Assembly (NCBI RefSeq): GCF_030816915.1
Contig: NZ_JAUSYN010000002.1
Location: 2,679,501-2,743,500, forward strand
Source: Streptomyces sp. B3I8
GTDB taxonomy: Bacteria; Actinomycetota; Actinomycetes; Streptomycetales; Streptomycetaceae
Direction: 5' to 3'
DNA: 64,000 bases
A program made the position numbers and the translations under genes. This document shows positions 25,406-35,400 of the stretch, piece after piece; position 1 is the stretch's first letter, and every line of letters starts with the position of its first letter. The notes below the pieces were generated by a model. It was not told the origin of the DNA. It did not search any database and was given only the letters and a program-made list of their open reading frames with translations.

Positions 25406-27787
25406 ATGGATGTCTTCGTGCCCAGGTTCAGTGTCATCGTCCCCGCGTACAAGGTGCAGGCCCACCTGCACGCCTGCCTGCGGTCCGTGCTGGAGCAGTC
25501 CTACCCGGACCTCGAACTGCTCGCGGTCGACGACTGCTCGCCGGACTCGTGCGGCGCGATCATCGACGAGTTCGCGGCCCGCGACGCCCGGATCGTGCCC
25601 CTCCACCTCCCGCGCAACGCCGGTTCAGGCCCGGCGCGCAACGCCGGGCTGGCGCGGGCGTGCGGCGACTACGTCGTCCTGCTGGACGGCGACGACAGCC
25701 TGACGCCGGGCGCGCTGGAGGCCATCGCCGTACGGCTGAAGGAGACGGAGGAGCCGGACGTCCTGCTCTACGGCCACGCCTACGCCCTGTGGACGGGCGA
25801 GGAGGCACCCGACCCGTTCGGCGCCCGGCTCTCCGCCGCAGGAACCGGGCCCGAACCCGGATCCGGTCCCGGGCCGGTGCCGTCGTTCCGTCTGGAGGAC
25901 CGTCCCGACCTGCTGGAACTACCGCCGGTGGTGTGGAACAAGGCGTACCGGCGGGACTTCCTCGAACGGGAACTGCTGCTCTTCCCGCCCGGCGGGCACG
26001 GCGACCCGGCGTGGACGTACCCGGTGCTCCTGACGGCGAAGACGATCGCCCCGCTGGACCGGGTGTGCGTCCACCGCCGGCAGGGACGCCACCACGGGGC
26101 GGGCGACCGGGCGGGCGCCGGGGCGTCGTACCCCGGTGCCCACTTCCCCGGCACGGGAGGCGCGCGGCCGTTCGACGTGTTCGCGCAGTACGACCGGGTC
26201 TTCGCGCGGCTCGCCGACCGCCCCGATCTGGCGCGCTGGCACCCGGTGGTGTTCCACCGCATGGTCGACCACCTGACGGCACTGTTCGACGGGTGCGGAC
26301 GGCAGCTTCCACGCGGGGCGCGCGCGGAGTTCCTGCGCCGGGCGCGCGCCCACTGCCGACGCCACCGGGTGCGCCGCGGAGGTCCGCGGCGGGCGGGAAT
26401 CGGCTCGCTCCCCGGACCGGCCCTCCCCGGTCCCACACTCCCCGCACCCGCGCTGCCCGGTGCCGGTCTGCGGGTGCGGCGGCTGCTGGTGCGACTCGGG
26501 AGCCGCCGGACGTACCGGCTGGTGTCGCTCGCCGCCCACCACGGGCGGCGGACCCGGCACGCGGCCGCGTCGGTGGGCCGCGGGCTGGCCGAGGCGGTGC
26601 GGCGGCTGCACTACCGCACTCAGCGGCTGCTGCCCGTGCGGGCCGACCGCGCGGTGTTCGCCAGCCACGGCGGGCACGCCTACGGCTGCAGTCCGGGCGC
26701 GCTGGAGGCCGCGTTCCGGGAGCTCGCGCCGCACATCCGTACGACGTGGATCGCGCGCCCCGAGTACCGGCACACCGTCCCGCCGGACACGCGGGGCGTG
26801 CGCCCCGGCTCGTTCGCGTACTGGACGGCGCTCGCCCGCTCGCACTACCTCGTCGGCAACGCGCCCTTCGACGCGCGGCTGCGCAAGCGGCCCGGCCAGA
26901 TCGTGGTCCAGACGCAGGCGGGCACCCCGCTCAAGCGCGTGGGCCTGGACGTCCGGGACCGTCCGGCCGTCGTCCGGGAGGGCGAGGTGGAGCGGTTGCT
27001 GCGCGACGCGGACCGGTGGGACTACGTGCTCTCCGGCAACCGTCACTCCACCCTGGTGTGGGAGCGCGCCTTCCCCGCCGCGTTCACCATCCTGGAGTAC
27101 GGGCTGCCGCGCACCGACCGCTTCCACCGGGCGAGCGCCGAGGACACGGCCCGGCTGCGCGCCGCCCTGGGCATCCCCGCGCACACGGTGGCCGTGCTGT
27201 ACGCGCCGACGTTCCGCGACTACCGGCGCACCCCGTACCGGCCGCTCGACCCGGAGCGGCTGCTGCGCCGGCTCGGCCCGGGCTTCGTCCTGCTGACCCG
27301 GGCGCACCCGGCGTACGGCGAGCCGATGGTGCGCGCCGGTGACGTGCCGGGACTCATCGACGTCAGCGACGTCGGCGGCACCGATGGCACCGATGGCACC
27401 GGCGGCCACCTGAGCGTGGAGGCGCTCTGCCTCGCCTCGGACGCGCTCCTCACGGACTACTCGTCGCTGATGTTCGACTACGCGGGCCTCGACCGCCCCG
27501 TCGTGATCCACACGGAGGACCGAGAGGCCTACGAGGCGGCCCGAGGGACCTACTTCGACCTGCGGACGTTCCCGCCGGGCGAGGTGGCGCACAGCGAGGA
27601 CGAGGTGGTCGACGCCTTCCTCTCCGGGCGCTACGGCGGGGTGCGGGCGGCTCGACGGCGGGCCGCGTTCCGTGAGCGGTTCTGCCCGTACGACGACGGA
27701 CGGGCGGCGGAGCGCGTCGTACGGCACGTGGTGTTCGGCGAGCGGGGGCTCGCGGCGGGGCGCCCGCCGGGTGGGGCGGGGCTGTGA
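25406..27787 (+). CDS. GT2 - TagF fusion, wall teichoic acid-type polymerase with altered active site
   Basis: A 793-residue two-domain protein. Residues 1-270 are a GT2 glycosyltransferase (FSVIVPAYK start, DGDD metal motif in VLLDGDDSLTPG). Residues about 400-780 are a CDP-glycerol glycerophosphotransferase (TagF) domain with TDYSSLMFDYAGLDRPVV near the C-terminus. TagF enzymes normally carry HG in the first GTPLK motif; here it reads QAGTPLKRVG with Ala505. The second conserved His (TRAHP, His634) is present. It probably helps assemble a sugar-glycerol-phosphate wall polymer, but its polymerase activity is uncertain. It stands alone between a terminator and the ohr gene. I chose ATG 25406; no strong RBS is visible. 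Confidence 0.87.
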   Translation: MDVFVPRFSVIVPAYKVQAHLHACLRSVLEQSYPDLELLAVDDCSPDSCGAIIDEFAARDARIVPLHLPRNAGSGPARNAGLARACGDYVVLLDGDDSLTPGALEAIAVRLKETEEPDVLLYGHAYALWTGEEAPDPFGARLSAAGTGPEPGSGPGPVPSFRLEDRPDLLELPPVVWNKAYRRDFLERELLLFPPGGHGDPAWTYPVLLTAKTIAPLDRVCVHRRQGRHHGAGDRAGAGASYPGAHFPGTGGARPFDVFAQYDRVFARLADRPDLARWHPVVFHRMVDHLTALFDGCGRQLPRGARAEFLRRARAHCRRHRVRRGGPRRAGIGSLPGPALPGPTLPAPALPGAGLRVRRLLVRLGSRRTYRLVSLAAHHGRRTRHAAASVGRGLAEAVRRLHYRTQRLLPVRADRAVFASHGGHAYGCSPGALEAAFRELAPHIRTTWIARPEYRHTVPPDTRGVRPGSFAYWTALARSHYLVGNAPFDARLRKRPGQIVVQTQAGTPLKRVGLDVRDRPAVVREGEVERLLRDADRWDYVLSGNRHSTLVWERAFPAAFTILEYGLPRTDRFHRASAEDTARLRAALGIPAHTVAVLYAPTFRDYRRTPYRPLDPERLLRRLGPGFVLLTRAHPAYGEPMVRAGDVPGLIDVSDVGGTDGTDGTGGHLSVEALCLASDALLTDYSSLMFDYAGLDRPVVIHTEDREAYEAARGTYFDLRTFPPGEVAHSEDEVVDAFLSGRYGGVRAARRRAAFRERFCPYDDGRAAERVVRHVVFGERGLAAGRPPGGAGL

Positions 27788-27833
27788 AGGGCGGGGCGCC
27801 CCGACGCACCGCTCACCGGCTCGCTCGTTCGCC

Positions 27834-28247
<414 letters not shown>

Positions 28248-28326
28248 GGGAGAACCATCCGTTCCTTGGTTCGGGCTGCGGCCCGTATTCGGGCTGCCGC
28301 TGCTGTACGACCACAAGTGAAGCACT

Positions 28327-28337
28327 CAATTTAATTG
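28327..28337. promoter_or_regulatory. probable OhrR operator
   Basis: The A/T-rich palindrome CAATTTAATTG stands out in the ohr-ohrR intergenic region and resembles known OhrR boxes. A -10-like TATCCT at 28371-28376 lies only 7 bases before the ohrR ATG, so the ohrR transcript may be leaderless. Confidence 0.6.
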
Positions 28338-28382
28338 TGCGCAACTGAATGGCCCGCAATGGTGCGGAGCTATCCTGGTGTC

Positions 28383-28886
28383 ATGACCAGGCCGCAGCGC
28401 TCCACGACGCAGGAGGCGGAGATCCTCCGCCTCGACCGCCAGATCTGCTTCTCCCTGCACGCCGCCGCCCGCGCGTTCAACGGCGTCTACCGGCTCGTCC
28501 TGCGGGACCTCGGGCTGACCTACCCGCAGTACCTGGTGATGCTGGTGCTGTGGGAGCACGGCGAACTGCCGGTGAAGCGGCTCGGCGAGCACCTGCGGCT
28601 CGACTCCGGCACACTGTCGCCGCTGCTCAAGCGGCTGGAGGCGGCGGGGCTGGTGCGCCGGGAGCGCAGCGCCCTGGACGAGCGCTCGGTCCAGGTGCAC
28701 CTCACCGAGCAGGGCACGGAACTGCGCGCCCGGGCGCTGGAGGTGCCGCGCCGGATCGGCGCGGCGACCGGATTCGGCGCGGACGAGATCCGTGACCTGC
28801 GGGAACGCCTGGACGTCCTGACGGCGGCCCTGGACGCGGCGGTCGCCCGCCCCGAGGCGCTGAACGGCGACCCCATGACCCCGTGA
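28383..28886 (+). CDS. ohrR: MarR-family peroxide sensor OhrR
   Basis: A 167-residue winged-helix repressor. Cys22 in ICFSLHAAAR sits at the OhrR redox-sensing position. The winged helix spans LGEHLRLDSGTLSPLLKRLEA to VRRERSALDERSV. Oxidation of this Cys should release the operator between this gene and the divergent ohr. I chose ATG 28383, which matches the family start. Confidence 0.92.
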   Translation: MTRPQRSTTQEAEILRLDRQICFSLHAAARAFNGVYRLVLRDLGLTYPQYLVMLVLWEHGELPVKRLGEHLRLDSGTLSPLLKRLEAAGLVRRERSALDERSVQVHLTEQGTELRARALEVPRRIGAATGFGADEIRDLRERLDVLTAALDAAVARPEALNGDPMTP

Positions 28887-29073
28887 CGCCGTGACGACCC
28901 GACGGGGCGCGCGCGACGTGCGCGCGGCGTGCGCCAGGCGCGCCCGAGACGCACGTGGAACGCGCAGGCGAGTGACCGTATCGCCCGGGCTCTCACCCCT
29001 CACATCCCTTCGCACCCGTTTGACGGCGTATCACCCGGCATGCGGCTTCTGATCGGCCTACGATCCGAGCTTG

Positions 29074-30360
29074 ATGAGCACCTCGATCACGGCCGCCGCC
29101 CGCCGCCGCCCGCGCCCGCTGCTCGGCCTCGCCGCCGCGTGGTTCGCCACCCGCGCCCTGATGCTGTGGCTGCTCGTCCACGACGACACCCGGCTGCTCG
29201 GCCTGGGCGGCGTCTCGCGCGAGGTGCACCACCTGTACTTCCACTGGTACGGCATCCTCGTCCACGGCGCCTTCCCGGTCGGCGACCCCATGTGGCAGTA
29301 CCCGCCCGGCGCCGGTCTCGTCCTGCTGTCGCCCGCGCTGCTGCCGGGGGCGACCTACTTCCAGGGCTTCGTCGCGCTCACCCTCCTCACGGACCTGGCG
29401 GTGCTGCTCGCCCTGGCCCGCACGGGACTGCGCACCGGCCGCAGCCTGAGCGGCGCCGCCCTGTGGGTCGGCGGGCTGCCACTGCTGCTGCACCTTCCGC
29501 TGGCCCGCTACGACGTGCAGGTCACCGCGTTCGCCGTGCTCTCCCTGCTGGCGCTGACCCGCTCCCCGCGCACCGCCGGCGCACTGGCGGGCCTGGGTGC
29601 CCTGGTGAAGGTCTGGCCCGCGCTGGTGCTCATCGGCACGCCGCGCGGCCGTGACTCCCGGCGGGCCTGGGTCTCGGCGACCGTCGCAGGGGGCGCGCTG
29701 CTCGTGCTCCTCGCCACCCTGTTCCGCACCCCGTTCGACTTCCTGCGCCAGCAGGGCGAGCGGGGCGTGCAGATCGAGTCGCTCGGCGGCACGGTCCTCG
29801 GCTTCGCCCGCCGCGCCGGCTGGCCGGGGCACACCCGGTACCAGTTCGGGGCGCGGGAGTTCGTGGGCCCGTACGTGCACCAGGTGGCCACGGTGTCGCT
29901 GGCGCTCACCGTCGCCGCCTTCTGCCTGCTGCTGGTGTGGCGGCTGCGGGCCCGGCACTGGACGACGGCGACACCGTGCGACGCGGCGCTCGCGGCGGTG
30001 CTGCTGTTCACCGTGACCAGCAGGGTGATCAGCCCGCAGTACATGGTGTGGCTGGTGGGCCTGGCCGCCGTCTGCCTGACCTCCCGGCACACCACGCAGC
30101 GCCCGGTGGCCTGGCTGATCCTGGCGGCGACCGCGACGAGCACGGTGGTGTACCCGGCGTTCTACGGCGAGGTGATGACGTCGAGCTGGACCGGGTGCCT
30201 GCTGATGCTGGCGCGCAACGGGCTGCTGGCCTGCGCGGCCGTGCTGTCGCTGGTACGGCTGTGGCGGGCCACCGCGCATCGCCCCGAGTCGGTCGTCCCG
30301 CCCCGGGACCCGCGGCCCGATGCGTCCCGCCTTCCGGACGACACACTGAGCATCTCTTAA
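29074..30360 (+). CDS. polytopic membrane glycosyltransferase (GT87/DUF2029-like)
   Basis: A 428-residue integral membrane protein with about ten hydrophobic helices. The first extracytoplasmic loop, with YFHWYGILVHGAFPVGDPMWQYPP, fits GT-C glycosyltransferases of the GT87/DUF2029 type. These use polyprenyl-phosphate sugars to modify lipids or wall polymers outside the membrane. A TTG precedes the ATG at 29074 in frame. It lies among wall-polymer genes, which fits a role in glycan decoration; the acceptor is unknown. Confidence 0.8.
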   Translation: MSTSITAAARRRPRPLLGLAAAWFATRALMLWLLVHDDTRLLGLGGVSREVHHLYFHWYGILVHGAFPVGDPMWQYPPGAGLVLLSPALLPGATYFQGFVALTLLTDLAVLLALARTGLRTGRSLSGAALWVGGLPLLLHLPLARYDVQVTAFAVLSLLALTRSPRTAGALAGLGALVKVWPALVLIGTPRGRDSRRAWVSATVAGGALLVLLATLFRTPFDFLRQQGERGVQIESLGGTVLGFARRAGWPGHTRYQFGAREFVGPYVHQVATVSLALTVAAFCLLLVWRLRARHWTTATPCDAALAAVLLFTVTSRVISPQYMVWLVGLAAVCLTSRHTTQRPVAWLILAATATSTVVYPAFYGEVMTSSWTGCLLMLARNGLLACAAVLSLVRLWRATAHRPESVVPPRDPRPDASRLPDDTLSIS

Positions 30361-30425
30361 TAACTCGTATCATCACATAACTCTCTATAACGGAGAATCA
30401 CCTGTAATTCGATACGAATCGGCGT
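30357..30425 (+). promoter_or_regulatory. A/T-rich promoter-like leader with inverted repeat
   Basis: This stretch is far more A/T-rich than its surroundings. TATAAC at 30386-30391 is a good -10 candidate. The 7-bp inverted repeat TCGTATC (30365-30371) / GATACGA (30411-30417) flanks it. It probably drives the GT2 gene that follows and may bind a regulator. Confidence 0.5.
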
Positions 30426-30434
30426 GTGGTTCCC

Positions 30435-32075
30435 ATGGAAGAAGACACCGGCACCAGCACCGGCACCGTCACCGTCGTGGTCATCGGGTACGACGACGCC
30501 GCCCACGTCACCGCCGCCGTACGGTCCGCGCTGGCACAGGGGCCGGCCGTGCGCGAGGTGATCGCGGTCGACGACTGCTCCACGGACGGCAGCGCCGGCC
30601 TGCTGGAGGCACTCGCCGCCGGGGAGCCGCGGCTGCGGGTGGTCCGCCGCACGGTCAACAGCGGCGGCTGCGGCACCCCGCGCAACGACGGCATCGACGC
30701 CGCGACCGCCCCGTACCTGATGTTCCTGGACAGCGACGACGTCCTGCCGCCCGGTGCCGTCGACGCACTGCTCCGCGCGGCCGGGCGCCACGACGCACAG
30801 GTCGCGGCGGGGCTGTGCGTGCGCCGCGAACTGCCCTCGGGGCGCGAGACCCCCTGGCAGCCCGGGCTGTACGCGCGCCCGGCGGTGGCCGAGCATCCCG
30901 CCGGGCGCCGCCGGCTGGTGCACGACACCCTGTGCGTCAACAAGCTGTACCGGACCGACTTCCTGCGCGCGCACCGCATCCGCTTCCCCGAAGGCCGCTT
31001 CCCCTACGAGGACTTCGTCTTCACCGCGCGCGTCCTGGCGGCCGGGCCGCGCCTCGCGCTCGTCCCGGACCGGGTCTACGTCTGGCACGTGCGCCGCACC
31101 GCCGACCGGCTGTCGATCTCCCTGGACCGGGCCGGCGTCGACAACTGGCGGGCACGCACGGAGGCCGCCCGGCAGGCGTACGACATCCTGCTGGGCGCCG
31201 GGGAGAAACGGCTCGCGCGGGAGGCGCGCGCCAAGTTCCTGGAGCACGAGGTGCGGATGTACGCGCGGGAGCTGGAGTTGCGCGACGCCAGTCACCGGCG
31301 TGCGTGGTGGACGCTCACCCGGGCGCATCTGGCGGCGTACGACGAGGCGGACTTCGCGCGGGCGCCCGCGCCGGGGCGGGTGATCGCCCGCGTGGTGCTG
31401 GCCTCCGAGGAGCCCCGGGACCTGCCCCGGCTGCGGGAGCTGGCGGCGCGCCCGTCACGGCTGTGCCCGCCGTACGCGCGGGCCCCGGGCGGGGCGCCCG
31501 TCTGGTCGGCGGACCTCCCGCAGGTGCCGCTGGACCACGTCCTGACCCGCCCGCTGCGGCTGCTCCCGCTCGCCGTCGACGCCGAGCTGCGCCCCCGGGC
31601 GCGCGGCACCCGGCTGCGGCTGGTCCTGCACGAGCTGTACGGCAGGGTCGCCGAAGCCGGTCCCCGCACGGTGGAGGCCGCGTTCGTCCACCGCGAGAAC
31701 GCCCGGACGCGCACGGTCGTCGGCACGGCCGTGCTGCGACCGTCCTCCCCCGGTTCCGGCACCTGGACGGCCGTACTCCCGCTGGGCACGCGCGCCCTCG
31801 CCGCGGCCGGCGCGGCCACCTGGGACCTGCGCCTGCGCCTGCGCTTCGCCGATGGCTCGGCCCGCGACACCACGGCCCACGCCATGGCGGGCCCCGGCCT
31901 GCTGACCCGTACGGCCCTCCCGAGCCTCCGCCACGGTGTGCTGCTCCTGCACCCCTACGCCACCCACTCCGGCTCCCTGGCCCTGCGGGTCGCCCCCGGC
32001 CCCCGGGGCGCGGCGGCGGTGCTCCGCCGACGTCTGTCCCGGCTGCTTCCCCGCACGGCGGCCCCGGCCCGGTGA
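30435..32075 (+). CDS. GT2 glycosyltransferase with C-terminal beta-rich domain
   Basis: A 546-residue protein. The N-terminal GT2 domain starts TVTVVVIGYDDAAHV and has the metal motif SDD in MFLDSDDVLPPG. A C-terminal region of about 200 residues has strand-rich, Arg-rich sequence of the kind seen after GT2 domains in TagF-linked enzymes. It closely parallels the protein at 33709-35400. It probably adds sugars to a wall glycopolymer in the cytoplasm. Start choice is between GTG 30426 and ATG 30435; neither has a clear RBS. Confidence 0.82.
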   Translation: MEEDTGTSTGTVTVVVIGYDDAAHVTAAVRSALAQGPAVREVIAVDDCSTDGSAGLLEALAAGEPRLRVVRRTVNSGGCGTPRNDGIDAATAPYLMFLDSDDVLPPGAVDALLRAAGRHDAQVAAGLCVRRELPSGRETPWQPGLYARPAVAEHPAGRRRLVHDTLCVNKLYRTDFLRAHRIRFPEGRFPYEDFVFTARVLAAGPRLALVPDRVYVWHVRRTADRLSISLDRAGVDNWRARTEAARQAYDILLGAGEKRLAREARAKFLEHEVRMYARELELRDASHRRAWWTLTRAHLAAYDEADFARAPAPGRVIARVVLASEEPRDLPRLRELAARPSRLCPPYARAPGGAPVWSADLPQVPLDHVLTRPLRLLPLAVDAELRPRARGTRLRLVLHELYGRVAEAGPRTVEAAFVHRENARTRTVVGTAVLRPSSPGSGTWTAVLPLGTRALAAAGAATWDLRLRLRFADGSARDTTAHAMAGPGLLTRTALPSLRHGVLLLHPYATHSGSLALRVAPGPRGAAAVLRRRLSRLLPRTAAPAR

Positions 32076-32095
32076 GCCGCCGCGCCACTCCTTCA

Positions 32096-32123
32096 TTGAC
32101 ATCGCGCGGGGCGCGCGCATAGC
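32096..32123 (+). promoter_or_regulatory. sigma-HrdB-type promoter
   Basis: TTGACA at 32096-32101 is followed after 16 bases by TAGCGT at 32118-32123, a good match to the housekeeping promoter of streptomycetes (TTGACN / TAGNNT). It lies about 85 bp upstream of the SnoaL-like gene and should drive the two-gene unit. Confidence 0.6.
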
Positions 32124-32210
32124 GTCCCCGCTTGACAACTCGTACCCCAACCGACGCCTACGGGCGGGGAGTTGACATCCTCCCGCCCGTCCGGGACGGA
32201 GCCTGCCCCC

Positions 32211-32795
32211 TTGATCACCGACGATGTGCGCGCGGCCCGGCAGAAGCTGGTCCTGGACCACTTCCACGACGAGGTCCGCCAGGAGTGGGACGACGTCCTG
32301 GCCACGTTCCCGCACCCGCACTACGAGCTCATACCGACCATGACGGTCCACGACGGGGACGGTGCCGTCCGTGGCTACTACCACGACACCCGGGTCGCCT
32401 TCCCGGACCAGGACCACGAGATCATCGCCCTGCGGCACAGCGACGACGCGGTGATCGCCGAGTTCTGGCTGCTGGGCACCCACCTCGGCCCCCTCGGCGC
32501 CATTCCGCCGACCGGCAACCGCTTCCGGGTCCGGATGACCGCGTACTTCCTGTTCGACGCCGACGAGAACCTGGTGTGCGAGCGTGTCTACTTCGACAGC
32601 CTGTCGATGCTCAAACAGCTCATCGGCGGGCTGAACATGCGCCACCCGCGGAACTGGCTGCTCGCCCTGCGCTGTCTGCGTGGACTGCTGAAGATGGCGG
32701 GGGACGAGCCGCACCCCTCCCTCGTCGACACCCCGAAGGCGGACCTGGACCTCCCGCCGACCGCCCCGGACGCCTCGAAGCCGGACGTGTCCTGA
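32211..32795 (+). CDS. SnoaL-like protein of unknown function
   Basis: A protein of about 194 residues with a SnoaL/NTF2-like pattern: a helical start ([13 protein letters not shown]), then [28 protein letters not shown] and a strand-rich C-terminal part. Such folds are found in polyketide cyclases, ester cyclases and limonene-epoxide hydrolases; no specific activity can be assigned. I chose TTG 32211 because GACGGAG lies about 10 nt upstream; TTG 32172 would add 13 residues. It is 13 bp before a metallo-hydrolase gene, so the two probably act together. Confidence 0.75.
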   Translation: MITDDVRAARQKLVLDHFHDEVRQEWDDVLATFPHPHYELIPTMTVHDGDGAVRGYYHDTRVAFPDQDHEIIALRHSDDAVIAEFWLLGTHLGPLGAIPPTGNRFRVRMTAYFLFDADENLVCERVYFDSLSMLKQLIGGLNMRHPRNWLLALRCLRGLLKMAGDEPHPSLVDTPKADLDLPPTAPDASKPDVS

Positions 32796-32808
32796 GGGGG
32801 TGCCGGTC

Positions 32809-33609
32809 ATGAAGGTGCATCACCTCAACTGCGGCACCATGCGCCCGCCGGGCGCCACCCTCGTGTGCCATGTGCTGCTGATCGAGACGGACCGGCGGGG
32901 CCTGGTCCTCGTCGACTCCGGCTACGGCCTGCGGGACGTGGCCGAACCCGCACGCCGGGTGGGCCCCCTCCGCCTGGCCATGCGGCCGCTCCTGGACCCG
33001 GAGGAGACCGCCGCCCGCCAGATCGAGCGCCTCGGCTTCCGGCGGGAGGACGTGCGCCACATCGTGCTCACCCATCTCGATCCCGACCATGTGGGAGGCA
33101 TCGCGGACTTCCCCGGGGCGCGGGTGCACGTCACCTCGGCCGAGGCGCGGGGCGCGCTGCACGCGCCCGGCCCGAGGGAGCGGCTCCGCTTCCGGCCGGC
33201 CCAGTGGTCCCACGGGCCCCTGTTCGTCGAGCACGGGCCCGGTGGCGAGGCGTGGCACGGCTTCGCCGCGGCACGGGAACTGGACGACGTGGCCCCGGGC
33301 ATCGTCCTCGTCCCGCTGCCGGGCCACACGCGCGGCCACGCCGGGGTCGCCGTCGAGGCGGACGGCGGCGTACTGCTGCACGCGGGGGACGCCTTCTTCG
33401 ACCACACCACGCTGACCGGCCGCACCCGCATGCCGCTCGCCCTGCGCGCGACGGAGACCCTGGTCGCCCACGACCTCGCCCGGGTCCGCGCCAACCACGC
33501 CCGCCTGGCCGAGCTGCACCGCCGGGCGGACGGCCCGGCGATCCTCTGCGCCCACGACCCGGTGCTCCTCGAACGGGCCCGGGAGGGCCTCACCGGACCG
33601 GCGTCGTAG
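32809..33609 (+). CDS. metallo-beta-lactamase-fold hydrolase
   Basis: A 266-residue MBL-fold enzyme with HLDPDH (residues 89-94) as the HxHxDH-type zinc motif, though the first His position is altered (THLDPDH). Further metal positions appear at [18 protein letters not shown] and CAHDP. The layout resembles lactonase-like (AttM/AiiA) proteins, which open acyl lactones. ATG 32809 follows GAGGGGG. It is co-transcribed with the SnoaL-like gene. Confidence 0.85.
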   Translation: MKVHHLNCGTMRPPGATLVCHVLLIETDRRGLVLVDSGYGLRDVAEPARRVGPLRLAMRPLLDPEETAARQIERLGFRREDVRHIVLTHLDPDHVGGIADFPGARVHVTSAEARGALHAPGPRERLRFRPAQWSHGPLFVEHGPGGEAWHGFAAARELDDVAPGIVLVPLPGHTRGHAGVAVEADGGVLLHAGDAFFDHTTLTGRTRMPLALRATETLVAHDLARVRANHARLAELHRRADGPAILCAHDPVLLERAREGLTGPAS

Positions 33610-33623
33610 ACCGGACCGGCGTC

Positions 33624-33670
33624 GTGACCGGCGCGGACGCGTGACCGGCGCGGACGCATGACCGGCGGGG
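33624..33670. repeat. 17-bp short tandem repeat
   Basis: GTGACCGGCGCGGACGC occurs at 33624 and 33641, followed by a partial third copy beginning ATGACCGGCG. It fills the gap between the MBL gene and the convergent GT2 gene. Confidence 0.7.
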
Positions 33671-33708
33671 ACCGGTGCCCCGGCGCCGTACCCGGCCGCG
33701 GCGGCGGA

Positions 33709-35400
33709 TCAGCGCAGCGCGCCGCGCAGCATGCGGGCTGCCCTGCGGATTCGCGGGGAGGACAGGCGGCGGGCCAGCGGGGGCAGCAGGCGGGCGGCCG
33801 GGCCCACCGGGGTCCAGCGCAGTTGCAGACGCCCCGCGCCCTTGCCCTCGGGTTCGACGGTCAGGGCGTGCGGGAGGGCGCCGTGGACCGTCGCCCGCAG
33901 CGCCGGGAACGACAGCGGGGCCAGCAGCACGCCCGTGTTCGTCAGGTCCTGCTGATGCAGGCGCAACAGCGGGTGGCGGACCCCGCTGAATCCGTGCGGC
34001 GGCAGTCGCGCGGCCGCCAGGTCGAGACGGACCTTGCCCTCGAACACGCCGGGGCGCACCGGGTCGAGCCGGAACGGGGCGGTGAGCCGGCGCCGTCCGG
34101 GAGTGACGAGCACGCTCGCCCTCTGTGGTCCCACCGGCAGCCGCAGCCCGGGGTCGTAGGTCCGCACCGCCAGGTCGAGGGTGAGGCCGGGGCCGGGGGC
34201 GACCGAGCGGATCTCGTGCCGGAACAGGGCGCCGGTGAAGGGGCGGGAGTCCAGTTCCAGGTCGGTGACGTCCAGTTCGCGCCGGGCGGCGTCGGAGTCG
34301 GGGGGGACCGCGCCCCAGTAGAGGCCGGTGCCGTCCGCAGTGGTCTCGCGGGGGGCGACCGCGTGACCCAGCCCGCGCGCCGCCCACCGGGCCTCGGCGA
34401 ACCTGCCGTCCCGCACGAGCTGGACGACCACCCGCTCCGGGCGCGGCAGCCGGGCGAACGCGGCGGGCGCCAGGGTGTCCAGATAGGGCGTCACCTCGGC
34501 GGCGAAGGCGCGCAGCCACTCCTCGTCCCGGTAGGGCAGGTCGCCCTCGTACATGCGGAAGTCGTGCTTGAGGAACTTGTAGTCCTTGTCCTCGCGCAGC
34601 GCCTGGTGCCCGCTCTCGGCGAGGAACGCGTCGATCAGCCGCTGCACGTGCACCCGGTCGCGCACGTTGGTCAGCTTGTGCCGCTGGTTGGAGATGGAGG
34701 CGGCGTCGGCGGCGACGTACGGGGCGATGTACCAGCGGTAGACCGGCTCGGGCACGATCGTGAACGACTTGGCCAGGCAGTACGCCTGCGCGGAGAAGAG
34801 CTGGTCCTCGTAGTGGATGCCCTCGGGGAAGCGCAGCTCGTGCCGGTCGAGGAAGGAGCGGGCGTACATCTTGCTGGTCGACAGGTGCTCGAACAGCAGT
34901 CCGGGTTCGGCCTCGATGCCGTCGACCGTACGGCGCTCGGCGACGAGGTGGGCCATCCAGCGGGAGCGGCGCCCGGTGTCCACACGGATCCGCTCCACCG
35001 CGCCCATCACGAAGTCGACGTCCCGCTCCCGGTGCGCGGCGAGCAGCACCTCCACCGCGTTCTCGGGGAGTTCGTCGTCGCTGTCGAGGAACATCAGGTA
35101 CGGGGCGCGGGCCACTTCGAGCGCGCGGTTGCGCGGGACGCCGCAGCCGCCGCTGTTCTCCGGCAGCCTCAGGTGCAGCACCCGGGAGTCCTGAGCGGCC
35201 AGGGCGCGGGCGACGGCGGGGGTGTCGTCCGTGGAGTGGTCGTCGCTGATGATCACCTCGATGTTGCTGTGGGTCTGGCGCAGCACGGAGGCGACGGCGC
35301 GCGGGAGCCGGGCGGCGTCGTCGTAGACGATCACGGTGATGGTGACGTCCGGGCTGGTGATCTCGGGGACGGTCAGGGGTACGGCGTCCGGGGCGGTCAC
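33709..35400 (-). CDS. GT2 glycosyltransferase of the wall-polymer cluster
   Basis: A 563-residue enzyme. The N-terminal GT2 domain (TITVIVYDDAARLPRAV, SDD in MFLDSDDELPENA) is followed by a strand-rich C-terminal domain. The GTG start at 35400 overlaps the stop of the upstream TagF-like gene (GTGA), so translation is coupled. It probably transfers a sugar onto the polymer made by that partner, inside the cell and before export. It resembles the protein at 30435-32075. Confidence 0.85.
   Translation of the reverse strand: MTAPDAVPLTVPEITSPDVTITVIVYDDAARLPRAVASVLRQTHSNIEVIISDDHSTDDTPAVARALAAQDSRVLHLRLPENSGGCGVPRNRALEVARAPYLMFLDSDDELPENAVEVLLAAHRERDVDFVMGAVERIRVDTGRRSRWMAHLVAERRTVDGIEAEPGLLFEHLSTSKMYARSFLDRHELRFPEGIHYEDQLFSAQAYCLAKSFTIVPEPVYRWYIAPYVAADAASISNQRHKLTNVRDRVHVQRLIDAFLAESGHQALREDKDYKFLKHDFRMYEGDLPYRDEEWLRAFAAEVTPYLDTLAPAAFARLPRPERVVVQLVRDGRFAEARWAARGLGHAVAPRETTADGTGLYWGAVPPDSDAARRELDVTDLELDSRPFTGALFRHEIRSVAPGPGLTLDLAVRTYDPGLRLPVGPQRASVLVTPGRRRLTAPFRLDPVRPGVFEGKVRLDLAAARLPPHGFSGVRHPLLRLHQQDLTNTGVLLAPLSFPALRATVHGALPHALTVEPEGKGAGRLQLRWTPVGPAARLLPPLARRLSSPRIRRAARMLRGALR

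Noticed and set aside
32800..32808. GTG start for the metallo-hydrolase at 32800
   Set aside because: The ATG at 32809 has better spacing from GAGGGGG.
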